Positions 17,880-28,007 of a stretch of 64,000 nt of DNA are shown here, one piece after another. Below the pieces are notes generated by a model. The model made no database searches. It saw nothing but the letters and a program-made list of their open reading frames with translations, and had not been told where the DNA came from. Each line of letters begins with the position of its first letter. Position 1 is the stretch's first letter. Position numbers and translations under genes: made by a program. Source of the stretch: Terebella lapidaria (taxonomy: Eukaryota > Annelida > Polychaeta > Terebellida > Terebellidae); contig OX424569.1 of assembly GCA_949152475.1 (NCBI GenBank), positions 30,673,950 through 30,737,949 of the forward strand, written 5' to 3'.

Positions 17880-19439
17880 CTATTTCTTAGACTCTCCCTC
17901 CCCCCAGAAGAACCGGAGGGCGTTCTGACGGGCCTGGAGGGCGATCAGTGTCGGCGGGAAGTTCCGGACTCGCGCGATCCGCTGGATGATGGGCCGTAAG
18001 GCGAATGGTGTCGGGCTTTGGTACCCCGCGTCGCTCTCCAGCAGCAAACGATGACCCTCCATGGCCTTGAGCATCTGGGTGGTAGGCTCTCCCGCGCGGA
18101 GAAGTGTCTTTCCGATGCCGAACCTGACGTTTGGGAAGGCTGAGGTCCACCGTTTGGCTGCGTTCACTGTTCCCGAAAAACAATGGAGATAGACGGGGTG
18201 CTGTCGCGGCAGGACATCCTGGAGGATCCGTAGACCGTCCGAGGTCGCTTGATCGGACCCAAATGCATCTCGGATGTGCAGCACTACTGGAAGCCGCTGC
18301 TCCAAGGCAATTCCCAGTACAACTCTGAAGTACTCCCGTTGGCGGTTGTGCTCTTCCTCCTTGGTCTGCCGGAAGTAGTCGAGACCGATCTCTCCGACCC
18401 CAACACAGTCAGGCCGCGCCACGGCAATCCGCAGTTCTGCCCAGTGGACATCCGTCACCTCGTCCCGAGAGCGACCAACCACCGTCGGATGGTAGCCCAG
18501 TGTGAAACTCACACCAGACAACTTCTCCAAACGGGGCAGGAAGCGCCCGAAACCAGGAAAGTTGAGGCTCGCCACAATCCTGTCCAGTGCAACACGCTGT
18601 CCCTCTGGGGTGTTGGCCTCTAGTCGTGGAAGGTTGACGTGACCATCTCCTCCAAGGAACTTCTCGAGGTGAGCGTGAGCATCGATGGTGATGAGCTGCA
18701 GCCCGGGGATGACTGGTTGTATCGGTTGGATAATATCCGGCAAGCGGACCTGGCGTTCATCCAGCACGACAATCAGCTTGATCACGATAGACCAGTGAGT
18801 CAGACAGGCGACGGAGCTCGGCGGGATCAGAGCAAACACCTCCATATGGTCCAGTCTCCCGTTCAGCACCTCAAAGCTGTGGAAGAGCTGCTGGTAGGAC
18901 GGGGGAATGTTCTGCGACCGGTCGTCATTGTAGAGGCGCTGTTCGATCACCAGCTGGAGTAGGTCCTGCAGAGTAGAACAGCAAAATTCCTGCCGGAGGA
19001 AGTTAAGCAAACCATTCATCTGGCCTACCCATTGTGTCAGCCGTCGGTCGGTGAAGAAGTCCTCCTCTAGGTGGTCAAGTTTGGACTCGTGACAGGCAAT
19101 CAAGAAGGCTCGGCTGAGTTCGGATTTCTGACACCGGAAGCAACAGTGGTCGGGCCGCACATACCAGGGCAGATGGCAGTCTATCAGGTGACGCTTCATG
19201 GCCGCTTGAGTAGGCTCCTTGCAGATGGTGCAAACCTTCAACTGTTTGACTTTGCCGTCGGCAGTGCGCTTCACTGAGGGTGGCCGGTCAGAGGGCCCAC
19301 GCAGACTGTCGGCACTAGCTGTTACCAGCCGAGTCTCAGCATGAGTCTCCGAGGTCCCGGACAGGGCCGTTGACACCGACTCCTCGAGAAGAGTCTCGTC
19401 ATAGTCGGGGATGAATTCTGATTCATCAACGATCTCCAT
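17880..19439 (-). CDS. ORF3: zinc-finger plus TatD-family hydrolase, copy 2 (519 aa)
   Basis: Full-length and open, with the same zinc-finger pairs and TatD ligands (H255, H257, E350, H388, H419, D470) as copy 1. The only protein difference I see is proline instead of glutamine at residue 207, between the finger region and the barrel. It is placed after pol with the same 208-nt spacer and splice-acceptor-like signal. Retention of an intact catalytic domain in both copies agrees with a functional role in the element, although the copies are so young that intactness alone is weak evidence for selection. Confidence 0.93.
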   Translation of the reverse strand: MEIVDESEFIPDYDETLLEESVSTALSGTSETHAETRLVTASADSLRGPSDRPPSVKRTADGKVKQLKVCTICKEPTQAAMKRHLIDCHLPWYVRPDHCCFRCQKSELSRAFLIACHESKLDHLEEDFFTDRRLTQWVGQMNGLLNFLRQEFCCSTLQDLLQLVIEQRLYNDDRSQNIPPSYQQLFHSFEVLNGRLDHMEVFALIPPSSVACLTHWSIVIKLIVVLDERQVRLPDIIQPIQPVIPGLQLITIDAHAHLEKFLGGDGHVNLPRLEANTPEGQRVALDRIVASLNFPGFGRFLPRLEKLSGVSFTLGYHPTVVGRSRDEVTDVHWAELRIAVARPDCVGVGEIGLDYFRQTKEEEHNRQREYFRVVLGIALEQRLPVVLHIRDAFGSDQATSDGLRILQDVLPRQHPVYLHCFSGTVNAAKRWTSAFPNVRFGIGKTLLRAGEPTTQMLKAMEGHRLLLESDAGYQSPTPFALRPIIQRIARVRNFPPTLIALQARQNALRFFWGEGESKK

Positions 19440-19441
19440 CT

Positions 19442-19468
19442 CTGCAAGTTCAAAACAGACAGTTAGGG
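19442..19468 (-). promoter_or_regulatory. 3' splice site for ORF3 subgenomic RNA, copy 2
   Basis: Same branch-point-like CTAACTG, T-rich stretch and ACTTGCAG two bases before the ORF3 ATG as in copy 1. Confidence 0.6.
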
Positions 19469-19647
19469 AACCAGAGAGAAATTCTCACCAGTTCCAAAAA
19501 CAAATAAAACATTGGAATACAAATTAGGAAATCAGAAAGGAATTCTCACCGATTTCTGCGGAAATTTAGAATACACAATTTAGACATTATCCGGAGTGAC
19601 CAAATTCAGGGTTAGTTATTAAGTAACTTATCTAGAATTGTGTGATC

Positions 19648-22600
19648 CTACTGCTCGTAGTCCGCCAGGTATGCAGGTGGCCTGACCCTTCTTCCCGCTC
19701 TCGATTGGGTTGGCTCTTCAAATAGGCGAGTCAGGCCCCAGTCATCATGGATCTCTGATGTCTCTTGATCCCTTTGCCGGCCCCGACCTTGATTTCGGGG
19801 TCCATCTGGAACTTGTTCGAGTTCTAGATCTGGGTCTGCTTGTTCACATTCCGGATCTGGATCTTGGTCCAATGTTACTGAAGTTCCCCTGTCTCTTTCT
19901 TCACTCAGCAGCTGTTGACGCCTCCGCCGGACCCATAAAGGAATATCCCGGTCTTCACAAATGCGTAACCGATCGTGGTGGAGTATGGACTTCCTCTTCC
20001 GAGATTCCACCTCGTAGAGGATAGGCGACACTACGCGGGTCACCAGGAAGGGACCCACAAACACCGGCTGCAATTTTGCGCTCTGGCCCGGCTTGGTGGC
20101 ACTGTCCAACTTGTAGACGAGGTCTCCGACCTCGAAGAGTCGTTCCCGCACACGAACGTCATACTGTTCCTTTTGGCGAACCAGTGACTTTTTAAGGACT
20201 TGTCGGGCAGATTCCTGAGCATCCTGCAGACGCTCGAGTAATTGCTTGACATAATCTGGTGGATCTTGGGTAGCTCGGTCTTGGATGCCGAAGATCTGAG
20301 ATGCCAGGGAGATCTCTCGCCCCAGCATAAGCATATTTGGGGTGAACCCGGTGGTGCGGTTGACGGTTCCCCGGATAGCCATTCCAATGAGCGAGAGATG
20401 TTTGTCCCAATCCTTTTGGGTGCCTTTCAGATAACATCGTATTGTTTGCAGGATCGTCCGGTTGTAACGCTCCACCTGTCCATTTGCTGACGGACGATAT
20501 GGCGTAGTTCGGGTCTTGGTAATCTCCAGGACTCGACACAGCTCAGCAAACAGCGCCGACTGGAAATTACGACCCTGGTCACTATGGATAAAATGGGGAA
20601 TGCCGAATCTACAGATGAAATTGTCGATCAGTGCCTGACAAGTGACTTCAGCAGTTTGTTGCGGAACAGGGTAGAGCTCGACCCATTTTGTGTATTGATC
20701 GACGAGTACCAGGATGTAGCGATTACCACAGTTGGACTCCACAAAAGGACCCATGAAGTCGAGGTGGACACGTTCCATTGGGTAACCGGCATGAAAGGTG
20801 GTCAATGCAGCCTTCGCTTTCTTAGACGGACGCTTGTTGGTGTTGCATGTCTTGCAGGTCCGCACATACAGTTCACAGTCACGCTGCATCAGATACCAGT
20901 AACAGGACGTTTGTAATCGAAGCAAGGTCTTGTGTTGCCCAAAATGTCCTGAAGATTTTACGTCATGGGCCAGGCGTAATGCCTCGTCTTTCAATTCTTC
21001 AGGCACCACAAGCTTTCTGGTCACTCGATTAGCTTCTTCCCAGGAGTAGTACAGTACACCGTCTACCAGAGACAGCTGGCGTCTCAAGTTCCACAAGTAC
21101 TTTGTACCTCGCCCATACAGGGTCAGCTCGGCTTGATCAGGTGTTCGAGAGTCACGGAGCCAGCTCATGATGGGCTCTAGTACGGGATCTTTTGATTGTA
21201 GGCCCTCTAGCTCTGTTGTTGTGTAAGCGGAGATGAGGGCAATTGGTTCCTGGCCCTCTGAGACACTGACCTCTCGAATCGCAAGAGGTACGACATCATC
21301 TACATCCTCGTGAAATCTCTTCCATTGGCTATGGACTTTGGAGCAATATTGACAACCCCCACAGGGCAGATGCTGCAGCTCAGCACCAGCCCGATAACAG
21401 TCACACTCCTTGTCTAGTGTTGGATAGCGGCTGAGGACATCAGCGTTGACGTGTAGACGACCACTCCTATGGGCGATGGTCATATCATATTGGCTCAACT
21501 CCTCGAGCCAACGAGCCAGTTGACCCTCCGGCCGCTTAAACCTCATCAGCCAGATCAAACTGTGGTGATCCGTTCTGATGATAAAGGCACGTCCAAGCAA
21601 GTAATGGCGAAACTGCCTCGTGAATTTCACCACGGCTAACAGTTCTTTGCGTGTCGTGCAATACTTGCGTTGAGCCGGGTCGAGAGAATTAGCTGCATAG
21701 GCGATGGTTCGCTCCTTGCCATCTTGGACTTGGGAAAGTTCAGCGCCTATGGCATAGTCGGAGGCATCCGTATCCAGGATGAATTGGTCTTCAGAGTTGG
21801 GAAACGCCAACACAGGTGCCGTCAAAGCCAGATGTTTGAGATGGTCAAAGGCCTCCTGGTGAGCCGCACTCCAGATGAACGACACTTTCTTGGAAGTGAG
21901 CTGGTACAGCAGATCAGTCAGCTGGGAGTAGCGTGGTATGAACTGACGGTGATAGTTCATAAATCCAAGAAAGGATTCGAGGTCCTTCTTGGTCTTGGGC
22001 GCTTCCCAATTCCGTATGGCTTCCAGCTTCTGATCAGATATCCGCATACCTTCCCCACTGACGTGTCGGCCCAAAAAATCAACAGATGTTTGGAACAGTT
22101 CACATTTCCGAGGTTTCAGCTTTAGTTGGAACTGCTGCATCCGTTGGAAAACCGTTTCCAGGTTCTGGATGTTGTCCTCAAAGGAGCTTCCCAGGACGAT
22201 AATATCATCCAAATAGGCTAACACCTGCTTCCATTCCAACCCTCGTAAAACCAGTGTCATGACTCTCATGAAAGTTGCTGGGGCATTGCAAAGGCCGAAG
22301 CCCATTCTCACATGTTCGAACAGCCCGTAGCGAGTGATGAAGGCAGTTTTGGCCCGGTCTTCTGGACGTATCTGGATCTGCCAGTACCCTGACGCCAGGT
22401 CGAGAGTACTGAAGTATTTGGCCCCGTAGAGCGTGTCCATGCACTGGTCGATTCTCGGCAATGGAAAGGAGTCTTTGATGGTCTTAGTGTTGAGGCCCCG
22501 GTAGTCTATACAATAGCGTACCGAGCCGTCTTTTTTCCGGATTAGCACTGGAGCTGACGCCCACTCTGAGTTGGAGGGTTGAATGACGCCGAATTCCAAC

Positions 22601-23886
22601 ATCTTCTTCAAGTGGCCTTGTTCCTCATTTTCAAACCCCAGTGGCGTTCTCCGCATTCTTTCTCTGACTGGAGGCGTTCCATCCGTGATAATGCCATGTT
22701 CCACAGCCGTGAAATTGCCCAGGTCAAAATCGTCTCGTGCAAATGCACTGGCATATGTATTCAGCAGTTGACGTGCCTGCTCTTTCTGGGTTGACGTCAG
22801 GAGTGTGGTACTCTTTTCATAGAGACCACGAAGGTGCTCAGGTAGCTCTCCAGTTGACTCTTGGGAGACCTGTTGGATTTCTGCTGAAAACTCGGTCTTG
22901 TCCTCAATCCGAGGGTCTTCCAAGTCGAAAGCTGTGCCAATCAGTTGCTTGTGACGCAGTGTGATGTAGCGATCTGTTACATTCATCACACAAACTGGCA
23001 CATCCCTGTTGTTATCTACGACCAGTTTCGGAATTAGTAGTCCATCTGTGACCATGACAGGTTCTATGATCAGCCCGTCCTGCTGGACTGTAGGACCTGA
23101 CACAAAACAGTTTACTCTCCGGACGCTGTTAGGTGCGATCACAGTTCGTTTTTTCATCAATACTTGTCGAACCAGGTGTTTGTTTTGATGACGGTCAAAC
23201 TGTGACATGGCTGGGATAACCTCCCCAGGAATGACCATGACATTACTGTTGAAGTCAATGATACATTCATGACGATGTAGAAAATCATGTCCTAGCAGCA
23301 TGTCGTCCTCTATGTTGGCGCCAATGAGATCAGTGCGGAAAACCTTGGTTCCCAGCTGTAACGGCACATTCCGGAACACGATCCCTCCTTCCTTCTTTCC
23401 AAAGGCTCCCGTTAATCGGATGTGTTCCCCACTCTGCCTTAGTTTAAGCTTGTCTGCGACTGCCGGTTTGATGAGAGTTACCTCTGCAGCCGTGTCAACG
23501 ATCGCTTCCAGCTGGGATCCCTCAATGACCACTGGCACCGACATATTCCAGGGCTTGCCTTTTGTGTTCCCGGGTTCCCTTCCATTACTTTCCTTGGTTT
23601 CCATCAGAGCTCCAGTTTCATCCTGTCGATGTACATCTTGATCCACGAACAAAGCAGAAGGAGAATCCCGCCACTCCGAACATGGATCCCGGTGCTTCGG
23701 ATTAACTGTTTCTCTGACTTGTCCTGGGTGATCCACAATTGGCACAGAGGGAAAATCCCACTGGTCCGCACATGGATCCTGCTGTTCTGAACTTGACCAG
23801 TCATCACCTGCCCGGCTGGGTACGGGACCAGTTTGAACCCCAGGATCAGTTGACAAAACAGAGGGAGCATCCCACCGCATCGACAA
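19648..23886 (-). CDS. pol: pol polyprotein: PR-RT-RNaseH-IN, copy 2
   Basis: By reading, the protein is the same as the pol of copy 1 over all 1412 residues counted from the TTG at 23886. Protease D131, RT YLDD, the RNase H acidic triad, the integrase HHCC finger and the DDE triad are all present. The open frame continues upstream to about 24048, overlapping gag in the -1 frame. It appears competent, so copy 2 could act as an autonomous element. Confidence 0.95.
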   Translation of the reverse strand: MSMRWDAPSVLSTDPGVQTGPVPSRAGDDWSSSEQQDPCADQWDFPSVPIVDHPGQVRETVNPKHRDPCSEWRDSPSALFVDQDVHRQDETGALMETKESNGREPGNTKGKPWNMSVPVVIEGSQLEAIVDTAAEVTLIKPAVADKLKLRQSGEHIRLTGAFGKKEGGIVFRNVPLQLGTKVFRTDLIGANIEDDMLLGHDFLHRHECIIDFNSNVMVIPGEVIPAMSQFDRHQNKHLVRQVLMKKRTVIAPNSVRRVNCFVSGPTVQQDGLIIEPVMVTDGLLIPKLVVDNNRDVPVCVMNVTDRYITLRHKQLIGTAFDLEDPRIEDKTEFSAEIQQVSQESTGELPEHLRGLYEKSTTLLTSTQKEQARQLLNTYASAFARDDFDLGNFTAVEHGIITDGTPPVRERMRRTPLGFENEEQGHLKKMLEFGVIQPSNSEWASAPVLIRKKDGSVRYCIDYRGLNTKTIKDSFPLPRIDQCMDTLYGAKYFSTLDLASGYWQIQIRPEDRAKTAFITRYGLFEHVRMGFGLCNAPATFMRVMTLVLRGLEWKQVLAYLDDIIVLGSSFEDNIQNLETVFQRMQQFQLKLKPRKCELFQTSVDFLGRHVSGEGMRISDQKLEAIRNWEAPKTKKDLESFLGFMNYHRQFIPRYSQLTDLLYQLTSKKVSFIWSAAHQEAFDHLKHLALTAPVLAFPNSEDQFILDTDASDYAIGAELSQVQDGKERTIAYAANSLDPAQRKYCTTRKELLAVVKFTRQFRHYLLGRAFIIRTDHHSLIWLMRFKRPEGQLARWLEELSQYDMTIAHRSGRLHVNADVLSRYPTLDKECDCYRAGAELQHLPCGGCQYCSKVHSQWKRFHEDVDDVVPLAIREVSVSEGQEPIALISAYTTTELEGLQSKDPVLEPIMSWLRDSRTPDQAELTLYGRGTKYLWNLRRQLSLVDGVLYYSWEEANRVTRKLVVPEELKDEALRLAHDVKSSGHFGQHKTLLRLQTSCYWYLMQRDCELYVRTCKTCNTNKRPSKKAKAALTTFHAGYPMERVHLDFMGPFVESNCGNRYILVLVDQYTKWVELYPVPQQTAEVTCQALIDNFICRFGIPHFIHSDQGRNFQSALFAELCRVLEITKTRTTPYRPSANGQVERYNRTILQTIRCYLKGTQKDWDKHLSLIGMAIRGTVNRTTGFTPNMLMLGREISLASQIFGIQDRATQDPPDYVKQLLERLQDAQESARQVLKKSLVRQKEQYDVRVRERLFEVGDLVYKLDSATKPGQSAKLQPVFVGPFLVTRVVSPILYEVESRKRKSILHHDRLRICEDRDIPLWVRRRRQQLLSEERDRGTSVTLDQDPDPECEQADPDLELEQVPDGPRNQGRGRQRDQETSEIHDDWGLTRLFEEPTQSRAGRRVRPPAYLADYEQ

Positions 23887-23963
23887 CTGACCCAGACATT
23901 CAGAATCGGCCAGCTCTTCTGTCGCTGGGATTGGGCCCTGCTGAGAGTAGGTTGACGATCGCC

Positions 23964-26096
23964 CTACTTCGTCAACCCGTTGGAGTTTGACGCCTGGTTT
24001 GAGCGAGTAGGCGAGGCACCTGCACGATATCGGTTGGGACAGTCTCGGCTAAGATGAGGGCCTCCACAGACATAACAACCTCTGTCATGGTTCTGAGCCG
24101 AAGATGACGCTGAAGCTGGACTTCCAAGCCTCCTTGGTGAAGATTGTTTATCACAATCCCGTGCAAAGTGGTTGCCACCACATCGGAAACATCCTGTTCC
24201 GGCCCGAGATGTGGGTGGTGGTGACCTAGCAGGTCGGTTAGGTGACAAAGCCTGCTGGTATCGCTGTGGTGATGACGAGCGATCTTGCAGAGATCTTGAT
24301 CTGGGATCCTTGCTTGGGCAATTTGATGCGAAATGCCCAGGGTTTCCGCACCTGAAACAAACATCCTTGGGAGCAGCCCCTGGTTGCTGACGAGTCGGTG
24401 TAGACTCTCGGGTGCTGTTTTCACGCCGATCCATTAGTAGATCACAGAGACGCTCCACGAGCGTGTTGAGATCAGATTGTTGAGATCGCTGAGGCGAGAC
24501 AGCCCGAATGGTTCTCGATTCTGGTGAGTAACCTGGATCTTCAAAGGTTACTTGACGAGCAGGGTGATGCTTGCCTTGATTGAAGGTCTTCTGATTTTGC
24601 AGAGAGCTCTTCACATATTTCAGTGCCTTGCTGATGTTCCGAGGATTTTTCTCGGCGGCTCTGAAGGCTGCGGCCTTTTCCTTGCACCCTCTGAGGAAGC
24701 ATTCTACGGCCAAGGGGTTTATCATGTTGTGGGGAGCATTCGGATACCCATCAACGACAAGTCGGTAGACCCGATCCGCAAATTCATCAAGATCCTCCCC
24801 TTCTTCTTGCAACGTTGAAGTCAGCTGCTTCCTGACAAGTGAGGCTGGGTCTTTCTGGCCATATCTTTTCTTCAGGGCCTTGATCAACTCATCGTATGGC
24901 TTCCTACCCAGAGATGACCTTGACTGTAGGAACTCGATTGCTTTGTCCCGCAGACAGAGAAGCAATTTCTCCTTCTTAGTTTTGTTCCCCCAGCGGTACA
25001 TCTTCGCCATACGTTTAAATTGGAAGTAGAAGCTACTCCAATTCTTGGATTCGCCGTGGAATGTAGCGAGTTTTGGTGTAGGGTCTTTGCTGCCTCTACG
25101 CTGCTGCGGCTCCTCCTCGCTATCATCATCACTGGTTTCGTCCGAATCCAAATAATCATCTTCACTCTCACTGCTGTCTGACTCAGAGCTGGATCTCGGC
25201 TTTCTCCGTTTGAGCTTGGGAGAGAGTGGCTCCTGCCTGTGGTCAGCACGCGGCTGTCTTTCCTTTGGGAGATCTTGCCGCTCCAAGTGTCTTGGATTGA
25301 CTGGCTTGGTCGATGACTTCCCCAAACCCTGGGTTTCCTGTTGAAGACCGGCCGTCTTCCGTTGCTTGGTGACAGACTTGACCTTCTCGGTCCTCGGTTT
25401 TGCACCAGCATACACTCCATCTTCTGGGAATCCAAGACGGCTCACGTAGCGCTCATGATCCGACAATGGCTTAATGTCACGATTAATCTCTCGCTCTAGC
25501 ATGGATTCCATCTTCCATTGCTTCCCAGGAGCAGAATCCGGCTGGATGTTCGAGAAGTTGTGTTCATCTGGCTCACACTCTCCAAATTTAGCTGGTTGTT
25601 GCTGCCCCTGATGTGATGTAGGCAGAGACCAGTTTGGCTGCGACTGAGGCACCGGAAATGGTGGTTGTTGAGTGACTTGTGGTGGCGGCTGGAAACGGAG
25701 AGATTTTATCAGGTCGGTCATGTCGGTCCTGAGCTGTTTCATTTCATTCGACAGCTTATCGAATCCTTTTGCCGTCTCATCCCTCAGTTGATGTAGTTCC
25801 GCCTTTGTAGCATACTGTTGGTCCATTCCAGATTCTGTACCTGTAGTCATTCCTGATGATTCATCACTAGCAGACGTACCTTCTGGAATAGGTTGGAGGA
25901 CACCAGATGCCATCAACTCGGTGAAGTGTCGACTGGGCAAATTGGTTACAGTAACCAATTGCAGCAGATCAATCTCCTTGTCGGGAGACTGGATTTTAGC
26001 TATCTCCCTAGCTTTTTGTTTCCCAATCTGAGGCAACTTCTGAAGTTCCTCCACTGAAGCCTTATTTATATCCATGCTCACAATGTTCCCTACCAC
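23964..26096 (-). CDS. gag: gag polyprotein with HhH motif and three zinc knuckles, copy 2 (710 aa)
   Basis: Same as the copy 1 gag except glutamate instead of glycine at residue 100, at the start of the coiled-coil-like stretch. The N-terminal HhH, acidic Ser-rich region, capsid-like region and three CCHC knuckles are intact. It ends with TAG at 23964-23966 and overlaps the -1 pol frame. Confidence 0.93.
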   Translation of the reverse strand: MVGNIVSMDINKASVEELQKLPQIGKQKAREIAKIQSPDKEIDLLQLVTVTNLPSRHFTELMASGVLQPIPEGTSASDESSGMTTGTESGMDQQYATKAELHQLRDETAKGFDKLSNEMKQLRTDMTDLIKSLRFQPPPQVTQQPPFPVPQSQPNWSLPTSHQGQQQPAKFGECEPDEHNFSNIQPDSAPGKQWKMESMLEREINRDIKPLSDHERYVSRLGFPEDGVYAGAKPRTEKVKSVTKQRKTAGLQQETQGLGKSSTKPVNPRHLERQDLPKERQPRADHRQEPLSPKLKRRKPRSSSESDSSESEDDYLDSDETSDDDSEEEPQQRRGSKDPTPKLATFHGESKNWSSFYFQFKRMAKMYRWGNKTKKEKLLLCLRDKAIEFLQSRSSLGRKPYDELIKALKKRYGQKDPASLVRKQLTSTLQEEGEDLDEFADRVYRLVVDGYPNAPHNMINPLAVECFLRGCKEKAAAFRAAEKNPRNISKALKYVKSSLQNQKTFNQGKHHPARQVTFEDPGYSPESRTIRAVSPQRSQQSDLNTLVERLCDLLMDRRENSTRESTPTRQQPGAAPKDVCFRCGNPGHFASNCPSKDPRSRSLQDRSSSPQRYQQALSPNRPARSPPPTSRAGTGCFRCGGNHFARDCDKQSSPRRLGSPASASSSAQNHDRGCYVCGGPHLSRDCPNRYRAGASPTRSNQASNSNGLTK

Positions 26097-27729
26097 AGTT
26101 ACAATAATTGTAATTATTAACCTGTTTGATCTTTACCTACGAGGTTACAATAGGAATTCACCTATACCGATTTTATAATTATTATACACTAGTTACTGTA
26201 TATTTATATCCAAATTACCTATTGTAAATTACAATAATTCTTTTAGTGGCTGTAACAATTACATACAATAGGTATATAATGAATAGTCTGGTTTAACTGT
26301 TTACACCAATATCAATATTGAAAAACACGAATATGGATACACTTATAAATACCAATTACTTTAATAACATATACGTGATGTAAGCTCGAGTACGTGTCAA
26401 AATACAATGACTGTTTACATTAACATACAATCGATAAATACATGCAAATACTGAATATAATCAATACATATACAATATTCAATCAATACACACAATTCTT
26501 GAGTTTATAACTCAATAAATATTACAAGCAAGCAATAAATAATACAACACACAAATAATTATCACATCACATGCAAGACAATTATTACATAATCATTTTG
26601 ATATCACAATGACACCGTAGTATAATACTAGTCTTGTTCAGTATTAGTACCACTTAAGTAAGCGATTTGGTCACTGTTGATGATTCAACAATTTTGTTTG
26701 CTTCAGTTGATGTGTGCGGATACCAATGTCAGCGAATAATTATGATGGGTTCAAAGTATTACACATATAAATTATATAATGACAATTTCACAACAGATCC
26801 ACTTAATTTGTCACTAATTGTGGCAAGCAATAATTTTGAACTGTATGTTATTGATAACTTACTGGTCACGAAATCAATGTAAGTATCAGAGTGTATCTCA
26901 CACCACACCTAAATTAACAAGTGACCCGAAATTATTTACTGGGAAAGTAGCAAAGTCCAAAAATACAATTACCAATGAATCTGTTGGGAAAGGTACACAA
27001 ATAATATTTGATCAGTATATTGTGGAATGAATATGATGTAGATCTAGTTATGAGCTAAATGTAGCTAAATGTATAGGTATTGTGTCAATCAATCTATGAT
27101 TACCGCGAAAATACTCAGGAATTCAGCAAAGTAATAACTATTTACTAAAGTATTGTAATATGTATGGTTACAACATTGTCACGACAGACACATTACGGTA
27201 TTCATCACGAATTGTGACAATATAGAATGATTTGCAATAAATTATCAGTCACTTGGTTGAATTAATACTAGAGTGTAAGTCACACCAACTTTAAATCAGC
27301 AAATGACCAAACACAATTCTATAAGCCGTGAAAATTTATACGGATTTATCAATGAGTCTGTTGGGAATAATACACGCACAGTTGTTGACTGTATGTCCAA
27401 ACTTGGTGACTGTAATCTAACCAAAACTGTCAACTATTTTCTATTACTGTGATTGTAATGTTATTGAATAGGAAGGACAACTTGCAAAGTCAAATTTGTA
27501 AACAGTATTGAATACACACGATATTGGATTTGAAATGGATATGGTGAATTCTACACGGTACGGTGGAAAATTTCAATACATGCGCTCACACTGGTGACCT
27601 AGTTTTAATCCGCATGTGGAAATCACACCTGCGGTCAATCATGCGTGAAGCAAAAAATGTCTGGCCGGATTTTTCACGAATTTTCAATCCGATGACAATC
27701 TGGTTTTCCAGGCGACATATACACTTTTA
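26097..27729 (-). other. AT-rich 5' leader of retrotransposon copy 2
   Basis: Repeats the 15394-17026 leader of copy 1. No additional feature is seen. Confidence 0.7.
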
Positions 27730-27740
27730 TTCTGACACCA
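27730..27740 (-). other. Primer-binding site, tRNA-Leu type, copy 2
   Basis: TGGTGTCAGAA on the sense strand, one base inside LTR3, as in copy 1. Confidence 0.7.
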
Positions 27741-27741
27741 A

Positions 27742-28007
27742 TGTTGTAAAACACTGATGTATATATGTTGACAATTACCTTGCTTAGGCAAGTGTCGCAG
27801 ATGAGACGAATCCTCGGCTGCAAGTAGAATCAGGCTGCGGTGTGCGAGCGTTCTTCGTGCTTTCAGTCCAAGGGTTCACATTCGTCTGACTTGCGTTTCC
27901 CGGGCCCCGGCTGTAGGGCTTTCCCCGATTACGTCCTACCCGCTGTGGTGATGCTGATTGGCTTGTTGGATTGGGACTCGCTAATTTACGGATGCAGTTT
28001 CACAACA
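27742..28007 (-). repeat. LTR3 (266 bp), 5' LTR of retrotransposon copy 2
   Basis: Complete, with TGTTGT and ACAACA ends. The base after its last A is the first base of segment F copy 2, so the right edge of the array is a clean LTR terminus rather than a truncation. Confidence 0.95.

Larger units (their letters stand above)
17039..28007 (-). mobile_element. Ty3/Gypsy-type LTR retrotransposon, copy 2, with TatD ORF (10,969 bp)
   Basis: Same architecture as copy 1, shifted by 10,703 bp, with LTR3 as 5' LTR and LTR2 as 3' LTR. All three ORFs are intact. Compared with copy 1 I found two base differences that change protein: G at 18820 against T at 8117 (ORF3 residue 207), and T at 25798 against C at 15095 (Gag residue 100). 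Silent or non-coding differences were not exhaustively checked. Confidence 0.95.

Noticed and set aside
27742..28007. LTR3 as a truncated repeat
   Set aside because: Its last bases ACAACA mirror the TGTTGT start, and LTR1 and LTR2 end at the same base before the PPT. It is full length.
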